A stretch of 64,000 nucleotides of DNA. Origin: Candidatus Obscuribacterales bacterium. GTDB taxonomy: Bacteria > Cyanobacteriota > Vampirovibrionia > Obscuribacterales > Obscuribacteraceae. A program made the translations under genes and the position numbers. The notes beneath the pieces were generated by a model, which was given only the letters and a program-made list of their open reading frames with translations, made no database searches and was not told the origin of the DNA. Location of the stretch: NCBI GenBank assembly GCA_020054205.1, contig JAGVLS010000035.1, forward strand, positions 55,403-119,402. The letters are read 5' to 3'. This document shows, piece by piece, positions 25,980-35,002 of this stretch; position 1 is the first letter of the stretch, and every line of letters starts with the position of its first letter.

Positions 25980-26252
25980 ATGATCATGAAAACCGCTCAC
26001 ACTTACCCATATCCGACTCAGCTGCCGACCACAGCCAGCATGCAAGCGGCGTTGGACAACTGCCAACGCTTGCTTGACGCATGTGATCGCATCATCAAAA
26101 TCAATCTGCAGCTGCGGCAATGCAAGCCGGGCACGAAAAAGCACCTGCTGCTCACCGCCGCGTTGCTCGTAGCAAGGATGGCGATGAAATTGCGGCGGCT
26201 ACAATTGTCCGCCCAAAAAGACCTGATGCGAGCACACGTCGCGCGCATCTGA
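25980..26252 (+). CDS. Small helical protein, 90 aa
   Basis: MIMKTAH start (ATG 25980; a second ATG at 25986 in the same frame is equally possible). Mostly helix, basic, with two Cys (LDNCQRLLDAC) and an Arg/Leu-rich end. Upstream hairpin ACATGCTA-GCCCGG-TAGCATGT (25943-25964) sits before the ribosome binding site. Not recognised. Confidence 0.5.
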   Translation: MIMKTAHTYPYPTQLPTTASMQAALDNCQRLLDACDRIIKINLQLRQCKPGTKKHLLLTAALLVARMAMKLRRLQLSAQKDLMRAHVARI

Positions 26253-26294
26253 CAGGCGAACACCTGGTACGCGCGCATTGAAGGAAACATCATC

Positions 26295-26570
26295 ATGTCC
26301 ACAACTCCAAATCCCGAAAGCTGGCGCGTTTTGATCAAACGCCCAGAACTCGTCGAAGAAAGCATCGCTGCTCAGCTCGACACTCTCGAACAACTGGGAG
26401 AATTTCCCAGAATCGGCTCATCATTGTTGGTCCTCATCTTCGTCGGCTGGCTCAATCGCTGCTGTGAAAAAGGGCTGCTAACGCAGTCAGAGAGAGACCG
26501 ACTGCAGATTGCGCTTCGCGAAGCTGCTACCCAAACAGATCGCGATGCGTTCGCCGCCCTGGAAAGTTAA
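26295..26570 (+). CDS. Small helical protein, 91 aa
   Basis: Soluble or weakly membrane-attached, with a hydrophobic middle (GSSLLVLIFVGWLNRCCEKG) and an amphipathic end. GAAGGAAACATCATC precedes ATG. Not recognised. Confidence 0.55.
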   Translation: MSTTPNPESWRVLIKRPELVEESIAAQLDTLEQLGEFPRIGSSLLVLIFVGWLNRCCEKGLLTQSERDRLQIALREAATQTDRDAFAALES

Positions 26571-26672
26571 GGGCTTTGAGTTTGATTGTGGGTTTTTCAG
26601 ATTTCGATAAACAAAACTATCCACGGCATCTGGTAGTTTTGTCAAAGCCTTGGATGCCACAGGAGAATTGCG

Positions 26673-27362
26673 ATGCAAGCTACTCACCACACCAAGACGC
26701 GCACCCATGTCCGGTACACTCGCAACGGGATAATTCTTTTGCCGGATCTGAAGCCTGTTCAACAAGATCCGCTGCGCGCTCGCATCACCTTGTTCATGGA
26801 AGGCGAGGACGCGATGCTCCGGAGCTATTGCGACGGTTATTTCGACGACGACGAGGACTACCTCTTTGTCGCCGAGCTGTTCGCGAGCAGTGCCTGCTAC
26901 GAGCCCGAGCCGATTGAAATAGACAAGCCCCATCAAAAGGATTTGGATCGGATTCGTCATCAAAGAAGATTTCAACCACGCAATACCAGTGGCAAGAACA
27001 ACCTTCGCCATTGGAAAGGCAGGACATATCGGGGACGTCGCAACCAGTGTCCCGGCACGCCTGCCTACACACGTCGCTGGGATGTGGCATACCACATGGA
27101 AGAGCAAGAGCGTTTGGACGATAAGCGTGCCCGCAAGTGCGCGAGCTACGTCGGTGACGACGGGCGCAGACGCGATCAGCCGATCTACAGGCTCGAAATC
27201 TGTGGATACGGCACTGCCTGCACTGAGGGAGACGAATTTGCGTTTGCGCAGCGAAATCATGTCAACGCCAACGCAGTCACAAGCACCGTGAAGGTTGCGC
27301 ACGGATTGCACGAACGGTTAGCTCAGCGCCAAATGGAGAAAAGCCATGTCATCCAAACGTGA
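26673..27362 (+). CDS. Basic hypothetical protein, 229 aa
   Basis: Soluble, rich in Arg and His. Acidic run FDDDEDYLF in the middle, then a very basic stretch (RHQRRFQPRNTSGKNNLRHW). It may bind nucleic acid, but no motif proves it. ACAGGAGAATTGCG precedes ATG. Its end overlaps the next gene by 17 bases, so the two are probably co-translated. Confidence 0.55.
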   Translation: MQATHHTKTRTHVRYTRNGIILLPDLKPVQQDPLRARITLFMEGEDAMLRSYCDGYFDDDEDYLFVAELFASSACYEPEPIEIDKPHQKDLDRIRHQRRFQPRNTSGKNNLRHWKGRTYRGRRNQCPGTPAYTRRWDVAYHMEEQERLDDKRARKCASYVGDDGRRRDQPIYRLEICGYGTACTEGDEFAFAQRNHVNANAVTSTVKVAHGLHERLAQRQMEKSHVIQT

Positions 27363-27840
27363 ACGAAAACAAGAGCTCTGGGTTGAGATACAAAACTCAT
27401 CCCAGAAAATGCCGGCTCTGCCTGGCATGCTCATGCAACTCATTGCTTGTGTCAGCCTCAACAAAGGGCTGATCAAGCATTACAAAAAAGCATGTCCCCA
27501 AGGCGAGATAGTTCTTGCCGATGAGGACATAGCGCGCATCCGTCAAGGAGACTTGACCATAGGCCGCGAAAAACTCGCACTGTACACAATACTGTGCGCG
27601 TTTGGCAAGTTCGTTGTCGAGCTGAAAAAAGCTTGTGCTGATACGCAAGCGGAAGCAAGCAACTCGACCACATACATCAACTGCCAATATCGCATCGGGT
27701 GCGATCTGGCATTTCGCGTGTTGCGAGTTTTCGGTGTGAGCGAAACAGTCCAGGTGAATCTCTCAAGCGGAGACATGTCTCTACCCGAGCGGGGAGAGGC
27801 ATGGTACATGAAGGTGCATAGCACCAGTTCGGTCGCCTGA
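27346..27840 (+). CDS. Hypothetical helical protein, 164 aa
   Basis: Starts within the end of the previous gene, with AATGGAGAAAAGCC before ATG. Mostly helical, Cys spaced through it (LIACVSLNKG, YKKACPQGE, CAFGKFV, KKACADT, CQYRIGC). Not recognised. Confidence 0.55.
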   Translation: MSSKRERKQELWVEIQNSSQKMPALPGMLMQLIACVSLNKGLIKHYKKACPQGEIVLADEDIARIRQGDLTIGREKLALYTILCAFGKFVVELKKACADTQAEASNSTTYINCQYRIGCDLAFRVLRVFGVSETVQVNLSSGDMSLPERGEAWYMKVHSTSSVA

Positions 27841-27889
27841 TTTCCAATCTCGACATTCAATCAAGTTCAATTCCACAGGGAGAAAACCG

Positions 27890-28378
27890 ATGAAAAAGTT
27901 CCTACTCACATGGCTCGATGGCAGAAAAGCAGTGGTCTCTGGCAATAGCATCGAGGATGCTTGCCAGCGGGCAGGCATCGGCACTGTGTGCGGGCTCGAC
28001 TGCTGGGAAGAGTTCCAGCCGTGCAAAGTGCAAGTCGTGAAGGGCACCACTTTTCCCGGCACCCAGCATGCGTGCGAGCACGTCATCTTGGTCCTCGTCT
28101 ACAAGGCAAAGGACCAGGAAGCTGAAACGTATGTCACCGTCAATGGCGACTTCCTCGAACCAGCGACGCACGGCATTGTCCGTGATATGCCCAAGTCACC
28201 TGCGACCTGGGAGCAGTTTCGTGAAACTGCTCTCGAGGGCGGTGATCTTGGTGAGGTCATGGACAAAATCTGCTACCTAGTCGACAACGGCTGGGGCACT
28301 TGTCCAGTCGAACAGAGCGAAGAAGCAACTGTCCGCTTCGACGACCTCAACGCCCTGCTCTCACACGAAGTTGAGTAG
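27890..28378 (+). CDS. Hypothetical protein, 162 aa
   Basis: Soluble. Opens FLLTWLDGRKAVVSGNSIEDACQRAG, which fits a small beta-alpha domain; later VILVLVYKAKD and TYVTVNGDF are strands. CACAGGGAGAAAACCG precedes ATG. Not recognised. Confidence 0.55.
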   Translation: MKKFLLTWLDGRKAVVSGNSIEDACQRAGIGTVCGLDCWEEFQPCKVQVVKGTTFPGTQHACEHVILVLVYKAKDQEAETYVTVNGDFLEPATHGIVRDMPKSPATWEQFRETALEGGDLGEVMDKICYLVDNGWGTCPVEQSEEATVRFDDLNALLSHEVE

Positions 28379-28421
28379 CAGCAGTTCGACTTTCAACAAC
28401 AACCACAACGCCCACGATCAG

Positions 28422-28451
28422 ATGAATGCAGGCATTAATGCCTGCATTCAT
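28422..28451. other. Perfect 30-base palindrome
   Basis: ATGAATGCAGGCATT and its exact complement with no spacer, flanked by GATC on both sides. It sits between two genes, about 30 bases before the start at 28481. As RNA it gives a ~13 bp hairpin. Confidence 0.7.
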
Positions 28452-28480
28452 CGATCATAACAACAAAAGAAAGAGAAACG

Positions 28481-28978
28481 ATGAACATCAAGCCCTATCT
28501 ATACGAGGAAGAACTCGCAACACTGCGCTTGCTGGGCTACTCACAGTGGAGCATGAGCGCTCCCAGGGGAAATGAACCGGTAGACGTTTTTCAGTTCCAA
28601 CAGGTCCGCTCCAAGGTCATCATCGACTGCCATTACCACCGTCCGTGGGACCACGTGTGCGCAACACACTTAACGATCACTATCAAGCCTACTCATGACG
28701 GTGATCGTCCAAAAGTGGCTATCGTGTACTTAAGCCGCCCGAAGTACGCATTCGGTGAAATGCGCACGGGCGAACTGGAAAACCGCACGTCACTCGACAG
28801 CGGCTTGCCTGTAAGAATCATCGATGCCAGCGTCCCCGGCATCGACGCCGAGGACGCCGCGCGCTATGTGGCGGAAGTCCTTGCTGCCTGGAGGCGCGAC
28901 TTCCATCCCCAGCCGGTGCCCAATCACGACTACAGCAAAGACTCGCCCCCTGAAGATCTCATCAGCACTCGTGCCTGA
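28481..28978 (+). CDS. Hypothetical protein, 165 aa
   Basis: Soluble. VIIDCHYHRPWDHVCATHLT has clustered His/Cys that could bind metal; the end is Pro/Asp-rich. AAGAAAGAGAAACG precedes ATG. Its stop codon directly abuts the tRNA-like element B. Not recognised. Confidence 0.55.
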   Translation: MNIKPYLYEEELATLRLLGYSQWSMSAPRGNEPVDVFQFQQVRSKVIIDCHYHRPWDHVCATHLTITIKPTHDGDRPKVAIVYLSRPKYAFGEMRTGELENRTSLDSGLPVRIIDASVPGIDAEDAARYVAEVLAAWRRDFHPQPVPNHDYSKDSPPEDLISTRA

Positions 28979-28979
28979 C

Positions 28980-29096
28980 GTCGGTTAAACGGATTAACAA
29001 GTGAGTCAACCAGAAACCCTTGGTAAATAGTTTCTCGTTTCTCGCATCTCGTTTGTCGAGAAACGAGAAACTATTCTGGGTTCAACTCCCAGCGAC
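28980..29096 (+). ncRNA. tRNA-like element B with a 19 bp variable arm
   Basis: It folds as a cloverleaf: short acceptor GTCG/CGAC (28980-28983, 29093-29096); D-arm-like GTTAA-ACGGA-TTAAC; anticodon-arm-like ACCA/TGGT with an 8-base loop GAAACCCT; a variable arm of 19 perfect base pairs (29026-29044 with 29057-29075, loop 12); and a perfect T-arm CTGGG-TTCAACT-CCCAG. Variable arms of tRNAs are normally far shorter. The 3' side runs into the GGAG of the next gene. Confidence 0.55.
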
Positions 29097-29112
29097 AACG
29101 GAGTGAAGACAT

Positions 29113-29757
29113 ATGTTCCTAAATTCTGACAGGCAGTTGCTGAGCCCTACCCAACTTATCGAGATGCTGGGTATACCGCGAGTGATCATGCTCATGGGTA
29201 TACCCGCATCAGGAAAAAGTACTTTGGCAAAGCAGATAGCCGAAGTTGCAGGATATGACTACTTGCGCCTCAACGCAGATAGCATCCGGCAGGAGATTTA
29301 CGGCAGTGAGACAGTCTATGGACAAGACGAAATCGACATCCTTCACGCTCGCTTCGAGGCAGCGCTCACGGCTGGGCAAAGAGTAGTGGTGGACAACATG
29401 CATCTTGATGATACAGCGCGTCTGCCGATCATCGAACGTGCAAAGTTGTACGGATGCAAATTAGAAATCGTCTTCCTTGATGTCTCATTTGCTGACTGTC
29501 TTGAACGCAACAATAAACGCTCCCGCCAAATCCCCGACTGGTGGATGTGTGGACTGGCAGATGCTCTTTTCTCAGCAGGTTTTCCACAACCTGAAGAGGG
29601 AAGACTGACAATCATCAGGCAATCGGAATCTGAATCGCAATCAGAATCAAATCAGTCTGGTAGGTACTGCATTGTCTCAGAAGGAGAACCACTTCTTCTT
29701 CAAGAGACAGTTCGCCAATGGAAATCCGACAAAACGCCAGCCGGCGTTCTCGGATAA
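29113..29757 (+). CDS. P-loop polynucleotide-kinase-like protein
   Basis: 214 aa. P-loop GIPASGKST near residue 34, LRLNADSIRQEIYG (Arg/Asp after the substrate strand), and VVVDNMHLDDTARLPIIERA match the AAA_33 / T4 Pnk-like kinase group, which phosphorylates 5'-OH of nucleic acids or small hydroxyl compounds. A Ser/Glu-rich linker (ESESQSESNQSG) precedes a short tail. GGAGTGAAGACAT precedes ATG and overlaps the end of tRNA-like element B. Neighbours (tRNA-Arg, CCA-adding enzyme) suggest RNA end repair, but a small-molecule kinase cannot be excluded. Confidence 0.65.
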   Translation: MFLNSDRQLLSPTQLIEMLGIPRVIMLMGIPASGKSTLAKQIAEVAGYDYLRLNADSIRQEIYGSETVYGQDEIDILHARFEAALTAGQRVVVDNMHLDDTARLPIIERAKLYGCKLEIVFLDVSFADCLERNNKRSRQIPDWWMCGLADALFSAGFPQPEEGRLTIIRQSESESQSESNQSGRYCIVSEGEPLLLQETVRQWKSDKTPAGVLG

Positions 29758-29795
29758 GACAACCGCTGACTTACTCAAGTCAATAAACTGAGTGT

Positions 29796-29868
29796 GCGCC
29801 TGTAGCTCAACGGATAGAGCAGCGGATTTCTAATCCGCCGGTTGTAGGTTCGAGTCCTACCAGGCGCA
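29796..29868 (+). tRNA. tRNA-Arg (UCU)
   Basis: Acceptor GCGCCTG/CAGGCGC, D-arm GCTC-AACGGATA-GAGC, anticodon arm GCGGA-TTTCTAA-TCCGC with anticodon TCT, T-arm GTAGG-TTCGAGT-CCTAC. Canonical, discriminator A, no encoded CCA. Confidence 0.93.
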
Positions 29869-29909
29869 TTTAACTGATACAATCCAATCTAATCAGAAGG
29901 GCAAAATTC

Positions 29910-30752
29910 ATGAAACCGCAACAGATGATTCAAAACTTGTTAAGATGCTGGCTAGTAGGACTGGGGCAAATCATGCTCCAGAACAATCCCTACACCGGCT
30001 TGCTTTTCTTGGTTGGCATTGCCATTGGCAGCATGCCCGTTGCCATAGGCGCAATCGTTGGTGTAATTTCTGGTACGACCGCCGCGTTTATCTTCAAATG
30101 CAACCGACAAGAAATTACCAACGGATTGTATGGATTCAACGGCTCGTTGGTTGGCATGGCCATGTTCTTCTTTTTGCAACCGCAGCCAGTTACGTTGTTA
30201 CTTGCTGTTGGTGGCAGCGCCATGTCGTCATTAGTAATGAAAGGATTCCTGCGCAGCAATGTCCCTGCGTTCACAGCACCATTTATCCTAGTCACTTGGG
30301 TACTCCTTTACTTTGCTCAAACATTGGCAGTCGCCAATCATGCATCAAGCATGTCACAAAGTTGGGGTATCTTAGAAGGACTTGGACAAGTGATGTTCCA
30401 AGATAACACATTGTCCGGGCTGTTCATTCTGCTCGGGCTCAGCATCAACAGCAGAAAAGAAGCTCTCTGGGCTTTTTCTGCATCGGCAGCAGCAATGTTA
30501 ATCGCTCTTGCCGTTGGCTATTCGCAAGAAAAAATCTCAGCTGGATTATTCGGATACAATGCTGCCTTGTGCGCAATTGCCTTGGCTAACAAAAATCCGA
30601 TTTATCCAATTGCTGCCACTGTAGGCACTGTATTTTTGACAAGCGCTTGCGGACAAATAGGCATCACTGCCTTGACCGCGCCTTTTGTAATTGCTACATG
30701 GATAGCGCTTGTTATCAAAAGCAAATTGCCTACAACCAAAGTGACTAGCTAG
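29910..30752 (+). CDS. Urea transporter (UT family)
   Basis: 280 aa, about ten hydrophobic segments. Two internal copies are evident, as in UT proteins: LGQIMLQNNPYTGLLFLVGI / LGQVMFQDNTLSGLFILLGL, and GLYGFNGSLVG / GLFGYNAALCA, the latter being the urea-pore signatures. It should let urea pass the membrane passively. No urease gene is in the window. AGAAGGGCAAAATTC precedes ATG. Confidence 0.85.
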   Translation: MKPQQMIQNLLRCWLVGLGQIMLQNNPYTGLLFLVGIAIGSMPVAIGAIVGVISGTTAAFIFKCNRQEITNGLYGFNGSLVGMAMFFFLQPQPVTLLLAVGGSAMSSLVMKGFLRSNVPAFTAPFILVTWVLLYFAQTLAVANHASSMSQSWGILEGLGQVMFQDNTLSGLFILLGLSINSRKEALWAFSASAAAMLIALAVGYSQEKISAGLFGYNAALCAIALANKNPIYPIAATVGTVFLTSACGQIGITALTAPFVIATWIALVIKSKLPTTKVTS

Positions 30753-30811
30753 GCGCCCCAGCCTAGTCTTACAAGTTTCGGTTTTCAGCTGACTTTAATA
30801 GGAGGACAAAC

Positions 30812-32185
30812 ATGTCCTGCTCTAATCTTGACGCGGCTGTTTCCATCTGCCGCGCTTTACAGGCTGCCGGACACATTGCCGTCTTAGCAGGCGGTTGTGT
30901 ACGAGATCAGCTGCTTGGCCGCAAGCCAAAAGATTATGACGTTGCCACTTCTGCAACGCCAGATCAAGTGGAGCGGCTCTTTCCGAAAACCTTAGCGCTC
31001 GGCAAAAGCTTCGGAGTAATTGTCGTCGTCAACGACAATGGCAAGATTCAAACCGAAGTTGCTACCCTGCGCAACGATGGACAATACAGTGACGGACGAC
31101 GTCCGGATGCTGTACATTTTGTCACGTCCTTGCAAGAAGATGCGGCACGCCGCGACTTCACGATGAACGCCATGTTTCAAGATCCTGTCTCTGGGGAAAT
31201 TCACGACTTCTTCGGCGGAGAGCAAGATCTCAAAGCGGGCATCATCCGTGCAGTTGGCGACGCCAACAAGCGCATCGGCGAGGACAAGTTGCGCATGATG
31301 CGCGCTCTTCGCTTCGCTTCACGCTATGGATTTATCATTGATGACGCCATGATCCAAGCGATCAAGCGCCACGCCAAGAAAATCAGCAGCGTGTCAGCTG
31401 AGCGCATTCGCAATGAGCTCGAAGGCATCTTGGTCAGTCCCTATCCTCTGACGGGACTTGATCTGATGATGTCGACCAGGCTCATGAAAATCATTCTTCC
31501 GGAAATCGTCGTACTCAACACGAAACTGGGAGATCAAGATCGCATCTGGCACCCGGAAGGTAGGACATGGATTCACACGCGCTTTGTTCTCATGGCGCTC
31601 AAGTCTTGTTATCCGGACGCCTCGTTCGAGCTTTTGCTGGCTACTTTGCTGCATGATGTGGGCAAGCCAGCAACACAAAAGCGTTGGCCAAGAAACCGTA
31701 TTTCCAATCATGAGCATGACAAAGTTGGTGCTCAGATGGCAGACGTCATCTGCCGCCGGCTGAAGTTGAGCAACGAACAAACTCGCCATGTATGCGAGCT
31801 AGTTCATCAACACATGCGCATGCACGAAGTGCGGCAAATGCGCCCAGGCAAATTGGCAGTTCTTCTTGAGCATCCGTATATCCAGGACCTCATCGCTCTG
31901 CAACATGCTGATGCAATGGGTTGTGGATCGGGTGCATCCACGTTCCGCGAATTCCTCAACGGGAAATTGCGTGACATGGAAGAAGAGAAGGTTGCTTCCA
32001 AGCGAGCAGGGGCAACGGCATTAGTTGACGGTGACATGCTTATCACTATGGGTTTTACTCCTGGTCCTCTCTTTCGAGAGATCAAGGGCACGAGTATGGA
32101 AGCCCAGCGTGAAGGTGCATTCACCGACAGTGCGGGAGCAAGTGACTGGGTGCGCGAGCACTTTGGTGACAAGCTCAGTGTGTAA
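30812..32185 (+). CDS. cca: CCA-adding tRNA nucleotidyltransferase with HD domain
   Basis: 457 aa. The nucleotidyltransferase core shows GGCVRDQLLGRKP, DYDVATSATP (metal Asp pair) and RRDFTMNAMF; the head and neck helices follow (GEDKLRMMRALRFASRYGF), then an HD domain (LLHDVGKPATQK...HEHDKVG). Class II CCA enzyme/poly(A) polymerase type. Since no tRNA here encodes CCA, such an enzyme is required to finish them; the host would normally also carry one. AATAGGAGGACAAAC precedes ATG. Confidence 0.88.
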   Translation: MSCSNLDAAVSICRALQAAGHIAVLAGGCVRDQLLGRKPKDYDVATSATPDQVERLFPKTLALGKSFGVIVVVNDNGKIQTEVATLRNDGQYSDGRRPDAVHFVTSLQEDAARRDFTMNAMFQDPVSGEIHDFFGGEQDLKAGIIRAVGDANKRIGEDKLRMMRALRFASRYGFIIDDAMIQAIKRHAKKISSVSAERIRNELEGILVSPYPLTGLDLMMSTRLMKIILPEIVVLNTKLGDQDRIWHPEGRTWIHTRFVLMALKSCYPDASFELLLATLLHDVGKPATQKRWPRNRISNHEHDKVGAQMADVICRRLKLSNEQTRHVCELVHQHMRMHEVRQMRPGKLAVLLEHPYIQDLIALQHADAMGCGSGASTFREFLNGKLRDMEEEKVASKRAGATALVDGDMLITMGFTPGPLFREIKGTSMEAQREGAFTDSAGASDWVREHFGDKLSV

Positions 32186-32212
32186 CCATTTCAACGTTTC
32201 AACAACGAGTAT

Positions 32213-32241
32213 ACAAACGAAGCTGCAAACACTTCGTTTGT
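32213..32241. other. Leader hairpin before 32252
   Basis: ACAAACGAAG and CTTCGTTTGT pair around the loop CTGCAAACA, ending just before GGAGGT, so the hairpin touches the ribosome binding site of the next gene. Confidence 0.6.
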
Positions 32242-32251
32242 GGAGGTAATG

Positions 32252-33310
32252 ATGATAACCAAAGCTACAACTGGCACAGCTATTATGCCTGCCAGCATCC
32301 ACACAAATCTCCGGCAAGCATATCGCTTTTGTCTGGGAATTCATCGTCGTATGGCAGAAGAGCCCGATAAGGAAATCGAGCCAGATGTCCGTGCCGAGTT
32401 CCGGGCAAAAAGGCCTTTGATCTCAGCACATATCGCGACAGTCATTGCTCTTCTGCAAAGACAAGAGCCAGTTTCCGAAAGTCTGACTACCAAACAGACT
32501 GTAGGAAAAACTCTGGGCGCTGTCATGCAGGAGGCAACAGCACAAGTTTTGCGTGGGCTTATGAAAAAGCCCATTCTCGACGGACGCAAACCATGCGATC
32601 GCGAACTTGTCTTGATTGCCATTCCACAAGGAAGTGTCATCGACATGGTTGGTGGCGACTTCCTTGTCGTGGACAATAGATCAGGACGGTTTGTAATGCT
32701 TGACTGTTCATGTCGAGAAAAAGGCAGCGACGGACTCTGCCGTCTCCGGCAACAAGGTGTGGTTTTCGATCCCATGTTTGCGCATAACCTGCGACAACAT
32801 GGAATAGGTTCTGCGCTTTATTCGTTGGAGAAAGTCATCCATGGACGCTTTGCCAGGATTTGCAATCAAGTAGACACGTCGCCACTAAATGTCATTGACT
32901 TGCGTTTACCAATGACTAGTCTAGCTGGCAGCTTGGATGACATGATTCAGATGGTAATTGCCACATCTGACGAGATAGTACGGCGTGAACGGGCTCAACG
33001 CCTACACGCGCGCATTGCAGCCGCGTATGAAGCGTTGTCTGTTTTCGTCACCGATATGGCAGCTCATTGTCAGACTGTCTTTGCAGAAGGAAGGATTGAA
33101 GACAGTCACCTAATTGCGGAATTGGCCAACCAGATAGTGACTGGCCAGTCCATTGTAAACGCTGAGCCTGATACAGAAAATGCTGGCATAGCTGCTTACC
33201 TCGCCAACAAACTTGCCTATATGAGTAATTTTGTCGAAACCCAAGCCAGGTACGCGCGTCTCCACAAGCTGAGACAATTGCGTACCGCAACCAAGGAGAA
33301 AACTGCATGA
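32252..33310 (+). CDS. Hypothetical protein, 352 aa
   Basis: The ATG is placed five bases after GGAGG; another ATG three bases earlier is possible. Mostly helical N- and C-terminal parts flank a central beta-rich domain with ELVLIAIPQGSVIDMVGGDF and RFVMLDCSCREKG. Cys/His there (CSCRE..LCRL) might bind metal. The last four bases overlap the next gene's start (ATGA), so co-translation is likely. Not recognised. Confidence 0.55.
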   Translation: MITKATTGTAIMPASIHTNLRQAYRFCLGIHRRMAEEPDKEIEPDVRAEFRAKRPLISAHIATVIALLQRQEPVSESLTTKQTVGKTLGAVMQEATAQVLRGLMKKPILDGRKPCDRELVLIAIPQGSVIDMVGGDFLVVDNRSGRFVMLDCSCREKGSDGLCRLRQQGVVFDPMFAHNLRQHGIGSALYSLEKVIHGRFARICNQVDTSPLNVIDLRLPMTSLAGSLDDMIQMVIATSDEIVRRERAQRLHARIAAAYEALSVFVTDMAAHCQTVFAEGRIEDSHLIAELANQIVTGQSIVNAEPDTENAGIAAYLANKLAYMSNFVETQARYARLHKLRQLRTATKEKTA

Positions 33311-33816
33311 GTGTCATCGAAAGGCTCACCGCCCTTTGGGGTGGGCCACCCGCAGTAATGGCAGTGACGGCAGATGACCACGCACGAAATGGTGGCATTT
33401 GCCAATGCACATGGGAAGGCGTGCGTGAGTGGAAAATGGAATTCTGCAACGAGCAAGCTATTGTTTTCGCTGACGGAAATCCTTATTGCCACAAACACGC
33501 CGAAGAATTGGCAAAAATTGCCGAAACCGATAGGCAAGCCAAAGCTGACAGGGACGCTCAGCTCAAGGAAGGAGGCTGCGTTTCATGGCGTAAACTGCTA
33601 AAGATGCCTGCTTTTATTCCAGCTGCAAACGCTGAAATTCTCGACACGCTCGAGGAGCTGATGCCACTTGCAGATAGTGTCTCTTGGGATGACATTGTCA
33701 GTTGTGAGAGCACGTTGAAATCCTGGCTTCTCGCAGGTGTCAGGAATAAGTTGATCTCCGTAAAAGAGCGAGCGGAGATTTTGGGAGATTTTCCCATCGC
33801 CAAGTATCACTGGTAA
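33307..33816 (+). CDS. Small protein with possible zinc-binding N-terminal part
   Basis: 169 aa. A Cys/His cluster (GICQCTWEG, EFCNEQAIVFADGNPYCHKH) near residues 30-65 looks like a zinc site (C-x-C, C, C-H-x-x-H); the C-terminal helix-rich half has LDTLEELMPLADSVSWDD. Overlaps the upstream stop by 4 bases. Not recognised further. Confidence 0.5.
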   Translation: MSVIERLTALWGGPPAVMAVTADDHARNGGICQCTWEGVREWKMEFCNEQAIVFADGNPYCHKHAEELAKIAETDRQAKADRDAQLKEGGCVSWRKLLKMPAFIPAANAEILDTLEELMPLADSVSWDDIVSCESTLKSWLLAGVRNKLISVKERAEILGDFPIAKYHW

Positions 33817-33854
33817 ATCAAACAACACCAACAAGATGAAAGAGAGAAAAAACC

Positions 33855-34451
33855 ATGTCGTATCTATCAAGATTCCTCGACTTGCGCTGTGCACCAGAGC
33901 TGTTGCCGTTTTTCCAGGCCACTTCGCGACGCGACAAGGAAATTGAAGAGTCCATGTCGCTCTGGGTTGCCGCCAGAAAATACTTGCTCGTCACCGGCAA
34001 GGAGAATCTGGTAGCAATTGTCGTCGGCGATGGCAGAACGCCCCGCACGGCAGCGCTACTTGCGCATCTGACGAGCTGGGATTGCCACAGCATCGATCCG
34101 CAGCTCGACCTCAACTGGTACGAGACCATTGAAGTTGAACGAGCACGTGCCGGCAGTCCCATAAAGCGCCTTTCTCTTCACCGCTGCAAAGCCGAAGAGA
34201 TGCACGTGCCATGCGATGGGCGCGAAGCAATTGTCTTCATGCCGCATTCGCACGCAAGCGTCGTGTCGTCGCTGCGCGTTCCGGCAACCAACGGCACGGT
34301 GCACGCCATCGCCATGCCTTGCTGTGTGCCGGCGGAAAGCTGGACGACACAGCCTGGATTCTCCCAGGCTTACTGGCAATTCGAGGATGCCAATGTTCGT
34401 TCGAAGAAGAACACGGTGCATGTTTGGAAAAACGTCAAGTACCGTAATTGA
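33855..34451 (+). CDS. Class I methyltransferase-like protein
   Basis: 198 aa. LVAIVVGDGRTPRTAALLAHL resembles a SAM-binding strand and glycine loop, and the following CHSIDPQLDL the strand ending in an acidic residue; IVFMPHSHASV is a possible fourth strand. Motifs are weak, so fold assignment is tentative. It could methylate RNA or protein; the tRNA-rich context favours RNA but does not prove it. GAAAGAGAGAAAAAACC precedes ATG. Confidence 0.45.
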   Translation: MSYLSRFLDLRCAPELLPFFQATSRRDKEIEESMSLWVAARKYLLVTGKENLVAIVVGDGRTPRTAALLAHLTSWDCHSIDPQLDLNWYETIEVERARAGSPIKRLSLHRCKAEEMHVPCDGREAIVFMPHSHASVVSSLRVPATNGTVHAIAMPCCVPAESWTTQPGFSQAYWQFEDANVRSKKNTVHVWKNVKYRN

Positions 34452-34551
34452 AGTTAGTAGGAGCAAAAACCAAACTAGTAAAAACTAGAAATTGCCTGGA
34501 CGGTCTGGGCAATTCTGGATTTGACTAGTAGTTTGAGAAAGGGGCAAAGAA

Positions 34552-35001
34552 ATGAAAGAGATCAAAGCAAACGTGACACGAGTGGTCACGTACAAGCTCT
34601 TTGGTGCCTTGGGACATATAGCAGAGGGACAGCGTGTCGAGTTCAACGAACAAGACATTGCTGCCCTTCTGTTTCATTATCGGCGCATCAAAGCCGTTAC
34701 CATCGAGGGGACGGTTTCTCGCTGCACACTCAGCTTATCTGGTGGCAAACGGATCGATGCCGTGTCCTCGGAGGTTCATGCCGGGTGGTGTTTGCAAGGC
34801 TACTTGCCAGCTGACGGTGATGAAGTAGAGCAAACGGAATTGCTTTTTGATCTGGCTCGCTACATTGTGGGTCTGTGTGAATTGTCGCAAGTGAGAATTG
34901 TCCATTCGTCAAAGCTGTACGTTTTGGATTTTCCCATTCCGGATGTACAGCCAGGGCAGAAAAGATTGCCCACGCCCATAGATGATTGCGGCGGAGAGTA
35001 A
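34552..35001 (+). CDS. Hypothetical protein, 149 aa
   Basis: Soluble, beta-rich (VTRVVTYKLFGALGHIAEGQ; TIEGTVSRCTLSLSGGKR). GAGAAAGGGGCAAAGAA precedes ATG. Upstream the RNA can fold AATTGCC/GGCAATT inside CAAACTA/TAGTTTG. Not recognised. Confidence 0.55.
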   Translation: MKEIKANVTRVVTYKLFGALGHIAEGQRVEFNEQDIAALLFHYRRIKAVTIEGTVSRCTLSLSGGKRIDAVSSEVHAGWCLQGYLPADGDEVEQTELLFDLARYIVGLCELSQVRIVHSSKLYVLDFPIPDVQPGQKRLPTPIDDCGGE

Positions 35002-35002
35002 T

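Noticed and set aside
23640..29868. tRNA-Val or tRNA-Arg as integration sites
   Set aside because: No direct repeat of their 3' ends found elsewhere in the window and no integrase gene seen.
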